DNA from: Parundibacterium terreum
GTDB taxonomy: Bacteria > Pseudomonadota > Gammaproteobacteria > Burkholderiales > Burkholderiaceae_D
Direction of reading: 5' to 3'
NCBI RefSeq assembly: GCF_014636315.1
Contig: NZ_BMED01000003.1
Coordinates: forward strand, 62,001-126,000
Length of the DNA: 64,000 nt
Below, in pieces: positions 38,005 through 47,996 of the stretch. The position numbers were made by a program, and so were the translations under genes. Every line of letters starts with the position of its first letter. The first letter of the stretch is position 1. The notes below the pieces were generated by a model. The model made no database searches. It saw only the letters and a list, made by a program, of their open reading frames with translations, and was not told where the DNA came from.

Positions 38005-39834
38005 TCAGGGTTTGGCGTTCAGGCGCTGCAGTGTGCTTTTCAGCACTTCGTTGTCGGGGTCCTTGGCCCTGGCTTCGCGCCAGAATTTGCGTGCATTGTC
38101 TTTCTGGCCCTGTGACCATAGCACTTCACCCAAATGCACGGCGATTTCTGCATCAGGGCGCAGCGTGTAGGCGCGGCGCAAAGCCTGTTCCGCCTCTTCC
38201 GGTTTTGCCAGGCGGAATTTGACCCAGCCCAGGCTGTCCAGGATGAAGGGATCATCCGGCGCCAGTTGCAGTGCTTTTTCTATCAAGATCAATGCTTCAT
38301 CGAGGCGGATATTACGTTCTGCCAGCGCATAACCCAGCGCATTGTATGCATGCTGGTTATTCGGTGCCAGTTCCATCACTTTTCTCAGCGAGGCTTCCAT
38401 TTCCGTTACTTTTTGCTGGGACTCGGCAATCATTGCATAGTCGTACAGCAGGTCGGGATTGCTGGGGAAGCGTTGTATCGCTTCTTCCAGCAATTTGCCG
38501 GCTTCCTGCGGCCGCTTGGCCTCCCTCAGTAATTGCGCCTCGGCTTGCACCAGTTGTATCTTGTCGTCGTCCGTTGTCGCCGGCACCTCTTTCAGGAACT
38601 GCCTGGCTTCGGCCAGCTTGCCGGATTTGGCGATGATCTGCGCACGCCGTATCTGCACATTCAGGTAGGCAGCGTTCCTGCCGTCATACGAATCCACTTT
38701 CGACAACCATTCCAGCGCGGCCTTGTCGTCCTTGCGGTCGCTGGCGATCTGGGCCAGGTTGATCAGTGCAGGTGTGGGGTCGCGTTCTTCGGCCGGATTG
38801 GCTTCCAGTACGCCGAGGTAGTCGTTGAAGTATTTCTCCGCCACCTTGGTATGCTTGCTTTCCATCGCCAGCACGCCCAGCGTATACATCACGCCGACGT
38901 CGTCAGGTTTGTCGCGCAGCAAATGCTCGAACTCGGCAGTGGCCTTGTCCAGTTGTTTCAGGTCGATCAGGATGCTGGCATAGGCCAGCCTGACATCGCG
39001 CGCTGCCGGGTTCTTGGCCAGGAACGCAGACATTGCGGTAGCGGCTTCCTGTTGTCCGGATGCTTGTGCAATCGTTAGTATCGCCAGTTGCGAATCCGGT
39101 TTTTGCGCCAGTGCTGCCTGCGCTTCCAGGATGGCGCCCTGGTTGTCGCCGCGGGAATAGGATCCTTGCGCCAGTGCCAGATGCGCTTCGTAGGTAGTCT
39201 TGTAGGGTTCCACCAGTGCCTGCAGTGCCTCAAACGCTGCATTTTTATCGCGTGCGCGGGACAGCAGGCGCTGTGCCTGCAGCATGATTACGCCATACTG
39301 CTTGGGCGATGCACTCGCCAGTTTCTCGGCAAAAACCCTCTGGATTTCTGCCAGGTTATTGTTCATCACCATGAAGCCGAGGTAGTACTGGGTCGCCTCA
39401 TTGGAACTCGGGGCCAACTCGCGCCACAGGCGTATCGCGGTCATCGCCTCGCCCGGCTGCTTGACTGAAAGCGCTATCTCGGATGCCCGCCGCGCCAGGC
39501 GCGGATCGCGGGTTTGCTGGGCGACACTGAGTATCGTGATGTAAGCAGCTTGCCAATTGCCTCGCTGATAAGCGATTTCGGCAGTCAGCAACTTGTAAAA
39601 AATTTCATCGGTTAGCTCGACGGCAGGCAACTGATCCTCGCTGGATGGCGGGCTGATGCCATTCAGGGTTTTTTCTGCGTCAAGCGCCGCATGGGCGGCA
39701 TCCGAAGCCTGATGCGCTTCGTCCGTTGGAACTTCGGTGACCGGCTTCATGCCGGCGCAACCGCTCAGTATCAGCGAGGCCGATACTGCGATTGGTGCTA
39801 TCGACGTTAAAATGGGTGAAAAAATATTTTTCAA
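38005..39834 (-). CDS. Tetratricopeptide-repeat lipoprotein
   Basis: A 609-residue outer-membrane lipoprotein: signal peptide with lipobox LILSGC, a short linker rich in Ala/Asp, then many TPR units (for example NPDLLYDYAMIAESQQKV and NNQHAYNALGYALAERN near the C-terminus). It acts as a protein-protein scaffold in the envelope; no partner can be named. This gene commonly precedes lolB and ispE in betaproteobacteria, suggesting a link to outer-membrane assembly. It is divergent from mutM (165 nt). Confidence 0.9.
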   Translation of the reverse strand: MKNIFSPILTSIAPIAVSASLILSGCAGMKPVTEVPTDEAHQASDAAHAALDAEKTLNGISPPSSEDQLPAVELTDEIFYKLLTAEIAYQRGNWQAAYITILSVAQQTRDPRLARRASEIALSVKQPGEAMTAIRLWRELAPSSNEATQYYLGFMVMNNNLAEIQRVFAEKLASASPKQYGVIMLQAQRLLSRARDKNAAFEALQALVEPYKTTYEAHLALAQGSYSRGDNQGAILEAQAALAQKPDSQLAILTIAQASGQQEAATAMSAFLAKNPAARDVRLAYASILIDLKQLDKATAEFEHLLRDKPDDVGVMYTLGVLAMESKHTKVAEKYFNDYLGVLEANPAEERDPTPALINLAQIASDRKDDKAALEWLSKVDSYDGRNAAYLNVQIRRAQIIAKSGKLAEARQFLKEVPATTDDDKIQLVQAEAQLLREAKRPQEAGKLLEEAIQRFPSNPDLLYDYAMIAESQQKVTEMEASLRKVMELAPNNQHAYNALGYALAERNIRLDEALILIEKALQLAPDDPFILDSLGWVKFRLAKPEEAEQALRRAYTLRPDAEIAVHLGEVLWSQGQKDNARKFWREARAKDPDNEVLKSTLQRLNAKP

Positions 39835-39999
39835 AACAAAATCCTGATTTGTCGATGATGTCTGATTTTACGCCTAAGCCGTGGCGGTGTGCTATGCCGC
39901 GCTGGTTTTCTGTGTGTCAAATTGTAGGGGATTTAAACTGATATATCTGTTAGGCTGCGCACTCTCCAGGCGCCGGCCCAGCGGTTTAGGATAGGACTT

Positions 40000-40821
40000 A
40001 TGCCCGAATTACCAGAAGTAGAAGTGACCCGCCGGGGCGTGGCTCCCCATTTGACGGGGCGTGTGGTGACCGACGTGATAGCGCGCCGGGACGGCCTGCG
40101 CTGGCCTTTCCCCGAAAACCTGAAAGAGTTGCTGCTGAATCAGCGCGTCGTGGCCGCGGGACGCCGCGGCAAATACCTGTTGCTGGAGTTTGCCCACGGT
40201 ACGGTGCTGATTCACCTCGGCATGTCCGGCCATCTGCGTGTCTTGCCCAGCAAGACGCCCGCTGAAAAACATGATCATATTGATATCGTCATCGGCGAGC
40301 AGAGCTTGCGCATGACGGATCCGCGCCGCTTTGGTGCAGTTTTGTGGCACTCGAATGAAGACGGCGATGTAGAAAACCACCTGTTGCTGAGGCAGCTGGG
40401 CGTAGAGCCGCTGGAATCCCGCTTTAATGCCGAATTATTGTATAAACTGACACGACAGCGCAGTGCGCCTATCAAGCAGGTGCTGCTAGCGGGGGATATC
40501 GTGGTTGGGGTCGGCAATATCTATGCGTCCGAGAGCCTGTTCCGGGCCGGCATCAATCCCAAAACCGCGGCCAAACGCATCAGTCTGGCGCGTTACGTGC
40601 TGCTAGCGCAGGCAATCCGTGAAACCCTGGCGGCGGCGATAGAAAAGGGCGGGAGTACGCTGAAAGACTTTATTGGGGTAGACGGGCAAACCGGCTATTT
40701 CCAGCAGACTTATTTCGTTTATGACCGTACCGGCGAAGCCTGCAGGGTGTGTGGTGCGGCAATCAGACAACTTAAACAGGGTCAGAGGACGACATTCTAC
40801 TGTGTTAATTGTCAAAAATGA
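40000..40821 (+). CDS. mutM: Formamidopyrimidine-DNA glycosylase
   Basis: Removes 8-oxoguanine and formamidopyrimidines from DNA and nicks the strand. 273 residues. It begins with the catalytic PELPEVEV (Pro2 as nucleophile, Glu3), has KYLLLEF and the GVGNIYASE helix-two-turn-helix, and ends in a zinc finger (CRVCGAA and YCVNCQK). With mutY 3.6 kb downstream the window has two members of the GO repair system. The dynamin-like gene follows after 45 nt and may be co-transcribed. Confidence 0.97.
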   Translation: MPELPEVEVTRRGVAPHLTGRVVTDVIARRDGLRWPFPENLKELLLNQRVVAAGRRGKYLLLEFAHGTVLIHLGMSGHLRVLPSKTPAEKHDHIDIVIGEQSLRMTDPRRFGAVLWHSNEDGDVENHLLLRQLGVEPLESRFNAELLYKLTRQRSAPIKQVLLAGDIVVGVGNIYASESLFRAGINPKTAAKRISLARYVLLAQAIRETLAAAIEKGGSTLKDFIGVDGQTGYFQQTYFVYDRTGEACRVCGAAIRQLKQGQRTTFYCVNCQK

Positions 40822-40866
40822 GCCGAGATGCTAGATTCGCATATATAAAGATTGATTGGGGGCAAC

Positions 40867-42804
40867 ATGAGTAATCTGGTTCAAAGATTCCAGGAGTACA
40901 GCGACTGGCGCAGGGGGGTAGTGACTGCGCTGGAGCAGTATCGCTCATGGTTAAGTGGATCCGATTTGGCCGATGCGGCCAGCGACCAGCGCATCAACCG
41001 TCTGCTGGAAAGGCTGGTTGATGACAAATTGTCTATTGCCTTTGTGGCGGAATTTTCCCGTGGCAAATCGGAATTGATCAATGCGATCTTTTTTGCCGAA
41101 TATGGACAACGCATCCTGCCTTCGTCTGCCGGCCGTACCACGATGTGCCCGACAGAATTGCTGTACGACGAAACCATCCCTCCATGCATACGCCTGTTGC
41201 CGATAGAAACCCGCGCCGAAGCGCAGTCCACCAGCGACTATAAGGGACAGCATCACGTATGGACTGTGCTGCCGCTGAATGTTGGCTCGGGCGAAGGCAT
41301 GCTGGAAGCCTTCAAGCAGGTCAGCCTGACCAAGAAAGTCACCAAGGACGTAGCCAAATCCTATGGCCTGTTCGACGAAAGCGATCCTGATGCGCCGCTG
41401 GAAGTGGATGAAGACGGCATGGTCGAGATTTCGCAATGGCGCCACGCTATCGTCAATTTCCCGCATCCGCTGCTGAAAGAAGGCCTGATCATCGTCGATA
41501 CGCCGGGCCTGAATGCAATCGGTACCGAGCCGGAGCTGACGCTGAACCTGATTCCTAACGCGCATGCAGTGCTGTTCATCCTGGCGGCCGATACCGGCGT
41601 CACCAAGAGCGACATCGACGTCTGGCGCAACCATATCGGCGGCGGTGCAGGGCGCATGGTCGTGCTGAACAAGATAGACAGCATGTGGGATGAGTTACGC
41701 ACGCCGGAAGAGATAGAAAGCCAGATCGCGCACCAGATCAGCACCGTTGCCCATACGCTGTCGCTGGATGAAAAGCAGGTTTTCCCTGTTTCTGCGCAAA
41801 AAGGCCTGGTTGCCAAAATCAACAAGGATGCCGAATTGCTGGCAAGGAGCCGCCTGCCGACGCTGGAAAATGCGCTGTCGCATGAACTGATTCCCGCCAA
41901 GCAGGACATCATCCGCTCGCAGTTGAGCAAGGACGTCGGCGAGATCACCGGTGCCCACCATGCGGTCATGTCTTCGCGCAGCCGCAGCGTGATAGAACAG
42001 ATGATGGAATTGAAGAGCCTGCGCGGCAAGAACAAGAACGTCATCGATCACATGATGAAGCGTATCGATGCGGAAAAGAAAGAGTTCGACGCCAGCCTGA
42101 TCAAGATGCAGGGCACTCGCGCAGTGTTCACACGTTTATGCACCGAGGTATATACCAGCCTGGGCATGGACATTTTGCGTGAAGAGATACGCAAATCCAG
42201 GGATGCGATGGAAAAGAGCCGTTTGTCCATAGGTTTGCGCGATGCGGTCAAGCACTTCTTCGCGCAACTGAAAAGCAATCTGCTGACTTCCAACAAGAAG
42301 ACCGATGAAATCTCGGAAATGATGGCCATCATGTACCGCAAGTTCTCTACCGAACATGGTCTGGCATTGTCGGCGCCGATGCCGTTTTCCCTCGATAAGT
42401 ACATCAAGGAAATAGCAGCGATAGAAGCGGTGTATCAAAAGCAATTCACGACGGCGACGATGCTGACGACGCCGCAGGTAATCCTGATGCAGAAGTTTTT
42501 TGACTCCATCGCGTCGCGCGTCAAGCAAAGCTTCCTGCAAGCTAACCGGGATGTGGAAGCCTGGCAAAAAGTTGTGATGGCTCCGCTGGAAGCACAGATC
42601 CGCGAGCATAAGGGACAGTTGAAAAACCGCATGCAATCCATCCAGCGCATCAATGTCGCCACCGACAGCCTGGAAGACAAGATCGCCAGCTTCGAAGCGA
42701 TGCAGGCTGAAATTGATGCCCAGAAGAAAATCATGACCGACTTCGAAAACCAGTTGAAAGCTGCGCTGTCGGCACAGCTGGTCGCACTGAAAGTCGCGGC
42801 ATAG
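40867..42804 (+). CDS. Dynamin-like GTPase
   Basis: A 645-residue large GTPase. G1 is AEFSRGKS (61-68, K67 and S68; the first glycine of the usual motif is Ala), G3 is DTPGL (211-215) and G4 is NKID (268-271). The rest is helical with coiled-coil-like segments up to the C-terminus, as in bacterial dynamin-like proteins that remodel membranes; no clear membrane helix is seen. Start ATG 40867 has GGGGG 5 nt upstream; the frame is open to 40852. Its placement after mutM is usual in this group, but its role is not known. Confidence 0.85.
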   Translation: MSNLVQRFQEYSDWRRGVVTALEQYRSWLSGSDLADAASDQRINRLLERLVDDKLSIAFVAEFSRGKSELINAIFFAEYGQRILPSSAGRTTMCPTELLYDETIPPCIRLLPIETRAEAQSTSDYKGQHHVWTVLPLNVGSGEGMLEAFKQVSLTKKVTKDVAKSYGLFDESDPDAPLEVDEDGMVEISQWRHAIVNFPHPLLKEGLIIVDTPGLNAIGTEPELTLNLIPNAHAVLFILAADTGVTKSDIDVWRNHIGGGAGRMVVLNKIDSMWDELRTPEEIESQIAHQISTVAHTLSLDEKQVFPVSAQKGLVAKINKDAELLARSRLPTLENALSHELIPAKQDIIRSQLSKDVGEITGAHHAVMSSRSRSVIEQMMELKSLRGKNKNVIDHMMKRIDAEKKEFDASLIKMQGTRAVFTRLCTEVYTSLGMDILREEIRKSRDAMEKSRLSIGLRDAVKHFFAQLKSNLLTSNKKTDEISEMMAIMYRKFSTEHGLALSAPMPFSLDKYIKEIAAIEAVYQKQFTTATMLTTPQVILMQKFFDSIASRVKQSFLQANRDVEAWQKVVMAPLEAQIREHKGQLKNRMQSIQRINVATDSLEDKIASFEAMQAEIDAQKKIMTDFENQLKAALSAQLVALKVAA

Positions 42805-42818
42805 GGCATAATCTGTAC

Positions 42819-42850
42819 TGCGGGATGTTCCTTGCCAGGAATATCCCGCA
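42819..42850 (+). terminator. Strong hairpin after the dynamin-like gene
   Basis: A 13-bp stem with one G-T pair (42819-42831 with 42838-42850) around the loop TTGCCA begins 15 nt after the stop. No T-run follows, so it may be a Rho-assisted or weak terminator. Confidence 0.5.
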
Positions 42851-43022
42851 CTATGATTACAGAACCGGGGTATGGAACCACCCACTGCTCGCATAGGCAC
42901 AAGCCTGCATATCCTCCACCGATTGCGATTGAAAATACTTTTTCTGTAAGGATGAGGTGTTTTCCGGTTGAGCGGGTTCTCGCGGGTTCTACATGTTGGA
43001 TATGCTCTTACAAGGAATCCCT

Positions 43023-44417
43023 ATGTCAAATCACCGTACAGAAACAGACTCGATGGGCGCCATCGAGGTAGCCAGCGATGCCTATTGGGGCGCGCAAACA
43101 CAGCGCTCGATACAAAATTTCCCTATCGGCATAGCACGCTTCAAATGGCAGCCGCCCATGATACGCGCGTTGGGGATACTGAAAAAAGCTGCGGCGCAGG
43201 CAAATGCAGAGCTGGGCGAACTCCCGGCCGACGTCGCCAAAAGCATCATACAGGCGGCCGACGAAGTAATCGCCGGCAAGCTGGACCAGCACTTCCCGCT
43301 GGTAGTATTCCAGACCGGCTCCGGCACCCAGTCCAATATGAATGCGAATGAAGTGATTTCCAACCGCGCCATCGAGATTGCCGGCGGCGTCATGGGTAGC
43401 AAGGCACCCGTGCATCCGAATGATCACGTGAACCGCGGCCAGTCCTCCAACGATACCTTCCCGACTGCGATGCATATTGCGGTCGTAGAGCAACTGTACC
43501 TGCACCTGTTCCCGGCGGTGGAGCGCCTGCGCAATACGCTGGCGGCCAAATCGGCCGAGTACAAGGGCATAGTAAAAACCGGCCGCACCCACTTGCAGGA
43601 TGCCACGCCGATCACGCTGGGCCAGGAGATAGGCGCCTGGGTGGCGCAACTGGATTTTGCGCTGCACGCTGTCAAGCAAGCTTTGCCGGGCGTATATGAC
43701 CTGGCAATCGGCGGCACCGCCGTGGGCACCGGCCTGAATGCGCATCCGCGTTTCGGCGATCTCGCCGCACACTGCATCGCGCAGATCACCGGCTACCCTT
43801 TCCGTTCCGCGCAAAATAAATTCTTTGCCCTGTCTGCGCATGATGCGTTGGTGAATCTGTCTGCCAGCCTGCGCACGCTGGCCGGTGCGATGATGAAGAT
43901 CGCCAATGACGTGCGCTGGCTGGCCAGCGGTCCGCGCTGCGGCATAGGTGAGCTGAATATTCCGGAAAACGAACCGGGTTCATCGATCATGCCGGGCAAG
44001 GTCAATCCTACCCAGTGTGAAGCAATGACCATGGTGTGCGTGCAGGTGTTCGGCAACGATGCAGCGGTCGCTTTTGCCGGCAGCCAGGGTAATTTCCAGC
44101 TGAATGTATATAAACCTGTCATGGTGCATAACGTACTGGAAAGCATAGAACTGCTGGGCGACACCTGCAACGCCTTCCATGATCAGTGTGCGGTCGGCAT
44201 AGAACCCAATCTGCCCAAGCTGAAGGAAAATCTGGACAAGAACCTGATGCTGGTCACCGCATTGAACCGTCATATCGGCTATGACAAGGCAGCATCCATT
44301 GCCAAGAAAGCCCACAAGGAAGGCACCAGCTTGCGCGAAGCAGCGCTGGCGACCGGCTATGTGACGGCGGAGCAGTATGAGCAATGGATCATCCCCATCG
44401 ACATGACCCATTCCTGA
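43023..44417 (+). CDS. fumC: Fumarate hydratase, class II
   Basis: Oxygen-stable TCA-cycle enzyme that interconverts fumarate and malate. 464 residues. The superfamily signature [11 protein letters not shown] is at about 319-329 and [13 protein letters not shown] is the substrate-binding region. Start ATG 43023 ([12 protein letters not shown]) has AAGGA 7 nt upstream and agrees with family starts; the open frame ten codons upstream is not needed. Confidence 0.96.
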   Translation: MSNHRTETDSMGAIEVASDAYWGAQTQRSIQNFPIGIARFKWQPPMIRALGILKKAAAQANAELGELPADVAKSIIQAADEVIAGKLDQHFPLVVFQTGSGTQSNMNANEVISNRAIEIAGGVMGSKAPVHPNDHVNRGQSSNDTFPTAMHIAVVEQLYLHLFPAVERLRNTLAAKSAEYKGIVKTGRTHLQDATPITLGQEIGAWVAQLDFALHAVKQALPGVYDLAIGGTAVGTGLNAHPRFGDLAAHCIAQITGYPFRSAQNKFFALSAHDALVNLSASLRTLAGAMMKIANDVRWLASGPRCGIGELNIPENEPGSSIMPGKVNPTQCEAMTMVCVQVFGNDAAVAFAGSQGNFQLNVYKPVMVHNVLESIELLGDTCNAFHDQCAVGIEPNLPKLKENLDKNLMLVTALNRHIGYDKAASIAKKAHKEGTSLREAALATGYVTAEQYEQWIIPIDMTHS

Positions 44418-45571
44418 GCTTGAGTAATTTGACGCAATTAACATCGCAATTCACAACGCAACTAAGCTACGCCGACCCCAGTTTTTCCGGCGAGCTTATC
44501 CGCTGGCAGAAGCAGCACGGCAGGCATAGCCTGCCGTGGCAGCAGACAAGGGATGCCTACAAGGTATGGCTGTCGGAAATCATGCTGCAGCAAACACAGG
44601 TGACTGCGGTCATTCCGTATTACCAGCGTTTCCTGGAGAGTTTTCCCACGGTGCAGGATCTGGCTGCGGCCAGTTCCGAGCAGGTAATGGCGCACTGGAG
44701 CGGCCTGGGCTATTACACGCGTGCCCGCAATCTGCATAAATGCGCGCAGCAGGTAGTGGCTTTGTATGATGGCCGCTTTCCATCCGATCCGGCCTTGCTG
44801 AAGGAGTTGCCGGGCATAGGACGTTCCACCGCCGCTGCGGTCGCAGCTTTTTCCTACGGTACCCGGGCAGCCATCCTGGATGGCAATGTGAAACGCGTAT
44901 TTGCGCGGGTGTTCAGCGTGGAGGGGTTCCCTGGTTCAAAGCCGGTGGAGGACGCGCTTTGGCTCCGGGCCGAAGCCTTGCTGCCGGAAACGGGCATAGA
45001 AGCCTATACGCAAGGCCTGATGGACTTGGGGGCTACCTTATGCACCCGCAGCAGCCCAGCCTGCGTACGATGTCCATTCCAGCAACGCTGCGTCGCCTAT
45101 GCGACTGGACGTACCGCCGAACTGCCGGTGCGCAAGCCGAAGAAGCAGCAGAGGGAAAAGCAGGCGGTGATGCTGGTGGTGCTGCATGAAGGCCAGGTAT
45201 TGCTGGAACAGCGGCCCGATAGCGGTATCTGGGGTGGCTTGCTGTCGCTGCCGGAGCTGGATGGCATGCGTGACATGGATGAGGATAACGAGGCTGAACT
45301 GGCGGATGCTTTTCCCGAGGTGACCAGGCTGGCGCAGCAATTCGGTGACGTCGCCTCTATCGAAGCGCTGCCGCCGTTTGCCCACGTGTTCACGCATTTC
45401 AAGCTGAACGTGACGCCGATACAGTTCAATCTGGCGAAACGCCATGTCCAGGTGGCGGAGGACAGGCATGTCTGGTATCCGGCGCAGCAGATTGACAGCG
45501 CACCCTTGCCTGCGCCGGTAAAAAAACTACTGCAATCCTTGCTGGCGCCCAGCCTGTGGTCGGCTAGCTAG
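44384..45571 (+). CDS. mutY: A/G-specific adenine glycosylase
   Basis: Removes adenine mispaired with 8-oxoguanine, complementing MutM. The catalytic part has [10 protein letters not shown], the helix-hairpin-helix [15 protein letters not shown] and ILDGNVKRV; the 4Fe-4S cluster is [17 protein letters not shown]; the C-terminal NUDIX-like domain starts near [17 protein letters not shown]. The start is uncertain: ATG 44384 overlaps fumC by 34 nt with GGAG 11 nt upstream, while TTG 44420 lies just after the fumC stop. The 28 residues before [10 protein letters not shown] are not conserved. Confidence 0.93.
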   Translation: MDHPHRHDPFLSLSNLTQLTSQFTTQLSYADPSFSGELIRWQKQHGRHSLPWQQTRDAYKVWLSEIMLQQTQVTAVIPYYQRFLESFPTVQDLAAASSEQVMAHWSGLGYYTRARNLHKCAQQVVALYDGRFPSDPALLKELPGIGRSTAAAVAAFSYGTRAAILDGNVKRVFARVFSVEGFPGSKPVEDALWLRAEALLPETGIEAYTQGLMDLGATLCTRSSPACVRCPFQQRCVAYATGRTAELPVRKPKKQQREKQAVMLVVLHEGQVLLEQRPDSGIWGGLLSLPELDGMRDMDEDNEAELADAFPEVTRLAQQFGDVASIEALPPFAHVFTHFKLNVTPIQFNLAKRHVQVAEDRHVWYPAQQIDSAPLPAPVKKLLQSLLAPSLWSAS

Positions 45572-45717
45572 AGCTTTCAGCGGCGCCCAAAAAGATTATT
45601 TTTGCAGCGTGCTCCTACTTCTGGTTTTATAGTCCGGGCTGATGTTGTAGTATTAACTAGATGCCACGTATATAAAGAATGCCCCATCCCCTGCAGTGGG
45701 GCAAGCAGGAGACAGAT

Positions 45718-47193
45718 TTGTTTGCCAAGATTTTTTCCGGACTCGTACTGAGTGTTGCCGCGACCCTCCCTGGTTTAGCCCTTGCCGAAGGTGCGGTAAC
45801 CAAGGCTTGCCGCGTTCCTGACTTTCCCCAAGAAGTGCAATGCGGGAAAGTGCAGCGGCCGCTGGACCCTGCTCACCCCGAAGGCAGGAAAATCGACATC
45901 AATTACGTGGTAGTGCCCTCCCAGGACAGGAACAAGTTGCCGGATGCGATTTTTCTGCTGGCCGGCGGCCCGGGCCAGAGCGCGATCAGCGTGGCAGGCT
46001 GGGGGCAGTTTGCCTTCAGCCGCCTGAACCGGCGCCGTGATCTGGTTTTCGTCGATCAGCGCGGCACCGGCCGTAGTGCTCCGCTGAATTGCACGGAACT
46101 GGAAAACAATGCAGACATGTTTGATGCCGAACAGGCCTTCCAGAGTTCACAGAAATGCCTGAGCCGCCTGCAAGCCTTGCCTTACGGCGACCTGAAGCAA
46201 TTCACGACAACGATAGCGATGCAGGATCTGGATGCGGTCAGGCAGGCGCAGGGTTATGCCAAGATCAATCTGGTCGGCGTCTCTTACGGCACGCGCGCCG
46301 GACTGGAATATCTGCGCCAGTTTCCGCAGTCGGTGCGGCGCGTCATCCTGGATGGCGTGGTGCCGCCGGATGCGCGCCTTCCTTCCAGCGACGCGCAGTT
46401 GGCGCTGGATGCGGTATTCGCCGATTGCGTTAAAGATGCCCGCTGCAATGCTGCCTACCCCAGGCTGGCTGAGCGCTGGAGTAAATTGCTGGCGGGTTTG
46501 CCGCGCCAGGTGACGCTGCAGCATCCGCGCCTCGGCAGCGAGATGCAGATACTGATGACGCGCGACCTGGTCGTCAGCATGGTGCATAAGTCACTGTATG
46601 CTCCGATGAATGTATCCGGCCTGCCTTATGCGTTGACCCAGGCGGAACAAGGGAAGTACGCGCCGCTGGTCGCCCTGAGTGGCGCCACCAATTTGCCGGG
46701 GCAGGGCAGCATCGCGTATGGCATGCATTTCTCGGTATGGTGTGCAGAGGAATATGCGCGGCTGCCGGACGTGCCTGCCGCAGATGATTTTTCCCGCGTG
46801 ATGGATGGCATGTACAAGAAAATTTGCGAAAAATGGCCGCGCGGTAATGTACCGGCGGAGTTCTATACGTTACCCAAAAGCCCGGTGCCGGTGCTACTGC
46901 TTAGCGGCGGCATAGATCCGGTGACGCCTACTCCGCGCGGTGCGCATGTTGCCGAGGCGCTGGGTCCGCTGGCCATACATTTGTCTGTGAACAATGCCGG
47001 CCACGGCCTGATGTCGCAGGGAGGCTGCCTGCGCGAGCTGGCATACCGCTACCTGAACGCGAAGGATGATCAAGAGGCGAACAAAGTGGACACTTCTTGC
47101 GTACGCCAGATTCCGCGTCCCATGGCCTGGCAGCTACCGCTGCCGATGACAGCTGCCTCTGCCGGAGCTACCGGCAATGGAGGCAAGCCATGA
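45718..47193 (+). CDS. Exported alpha/beta hydrolase with TAP-like C-terminal domain
   Basis: A 491-residue serine hydrolase related to tripeptidyl aminopeptidases. It has a signal peptide (FAKIFSGLVLSVAATLPGLALA), an oxyanion region LAGGPGQSA, DQRGTGRS, the nucleophile Ser in GVSYGTR and a TAP-like C-terminal domain (LLLSGGIDPVTP with Asp, NAGHGL with His). I chose TTG 45718 because AGGAG (45707-45711) is 6 nt away and it yields a clean signal peptide. A short hairpin (45681-45702) lies before it. It overlaps the ABC ATPase gene by 4 nt. Confidence 0.88.
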   Translation: MFAKIFSGLVLSVAATLPGLALAEGAVTKACRVPDFPQEVQCGKVQRPLDPAHPEGRKIDINYVVVPSQDRNKLPDAIFLLAGGPGQSAISVAGWGQFAFSRLNRRRDLVFVDQRGTGRSAPLNCTELENNADMFDAEQAFQSSQKCLSRLQALPYGDLKQFTTTIAMQDLDAVRQAQGYAKINLVGVSYGTRAGLEYLRQFPQSVRRVILDGVVPPDARLPSSDAQLALDAVFADCVKDARCNAAYPRLAERWSKLLAGLPRQVTLQHPRLGSEMQILMTRDLVVSMVHKSLYAPMNVSGLPYALTQAEQGKYAPLVALSGATNLPGQGSIAYGMHFSVWCAEEYARLPDVPAADDFSRVMDGMYKKICEKWPRGNVPAEFYTLPKSPVPVLLLSGGIDPVTPTPRGAHVAEALGPLAIHLSVNNAGHGLMSQGGCLRELAYRYLNAKDDQEANKVDTSCVRQIPRPMAWQLPLPMTAASAGATGNGGKP

Positions 47194-47996
47194 TCAAGGT
47201 TGAAGGCTTGCATAAGGAATTTATCAAGGAAGGCCGTTTCAGCTTCGGCAAGCGCACGACAGAAACCATCAAGGCGGTGGACAGCGTCAGCTTTACCGCG
47301 AAAGACGGTTCCATCACCGGCTTGCTGGGTGCAAACGGCGCCGGCAAGACCACCAGCCTGCGCATGGTTGCATCGCTGCTGGCGCCGGACAAGGGCGAAA
47401 TTATTGTCGATGACGTGAAGGTGGTCCCTGGCCAGCAGGCATCGCTGGCCCGCATGGGCATCTTGTCCGATGCCCGCGGCCTGTATCCGCGCCTGACTGC
47501 GCGTGAAAACATCCATTACTACGGTATTTTGCATGGCATGGAAAAGGCGCTGGTAGAGCATCGCGCCGAGCAGCTTGCGCACTGGCTGGAAATGGGCAAG
47601 CTGATGGAAAGGCGCACCGATGGTTTCAGCCAGGGCGAACGCATGAAGACGGCGCTGGCGCGTGCGCTGGTGCACGATCCCAAGAACATCATCCTGGATG
47701 AGCCTACCAATGGCCTGGATGTCGTGGCAACGCGGCACTTGCGCGAATTTTTGCGCTGGCTGCGTTCGCCGGAGGGCGGTAATAAATGCATTATTTTCTC
47801 CACCCATATCATGCAGGAGGTAGAGCGCCTGTGCGATCACGTCGTCGTCGTGGCCGAGGGCCGCGATGTCGCTTGCGGCAGTGTGGAAGAGTTGCTGCAG
47901 CAGGCGGGCAAGGCAGATTTTGAGGATGCCTTTGTCAAGCTGGCCTTCCTGCACCCTTCCACGCCGGTCGAACGGAATGCGGAGGGCGTGCAATGA
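47190..47996 (+). CDS. natA: ABC transporter ATP-binding protein (NatA-like)
   Basis: A 268-residue ATPase with Walker A GANGAGKTT (47-55), a signature FSQGERMKTALARAL and Walker B NIILDEPTNGLD. Members of this group pair with NatB permeases; in Bacillus NatAB exports sodium. Start ATG 47190 overlaps the hydrolase stop by 4 nt and has TGGAGG upstream; its own stop overlaps the permease start by 4 nt. This makes a tightly coupled three-gene operon. Sodium as substrate is only a family-level guess. Confidence 0.87.
   Translation: MIKVEGLHKEFIKEGRFSFGKRTTETIKAVDSVSFTAKDGSITGLLGANGAGKTTSLRMVASLLAPDKGEIIVDDVKVVPGQQASLARMGILSDARGLYPRLTARENIHYYGILHGMEKALVEHRAEQLAHWLEMGKLMERRTDGFSQGERMKTALARALVHDPKNIILDEPTNGLDVVATRHLREFLRWLRSPEGGNKCIIFSTHIMQEVERLCDHVVVVAEGRDVACGSVEELLQQAGKADFEDAFVKLAFLHPSTPVERNAEGVQ

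Noticed and set aside
40852..40866. Earlier start of the dynamin-like gene
   Set aside because: The G-rich ribosome site lies inside this segment and suits ATG 40867.
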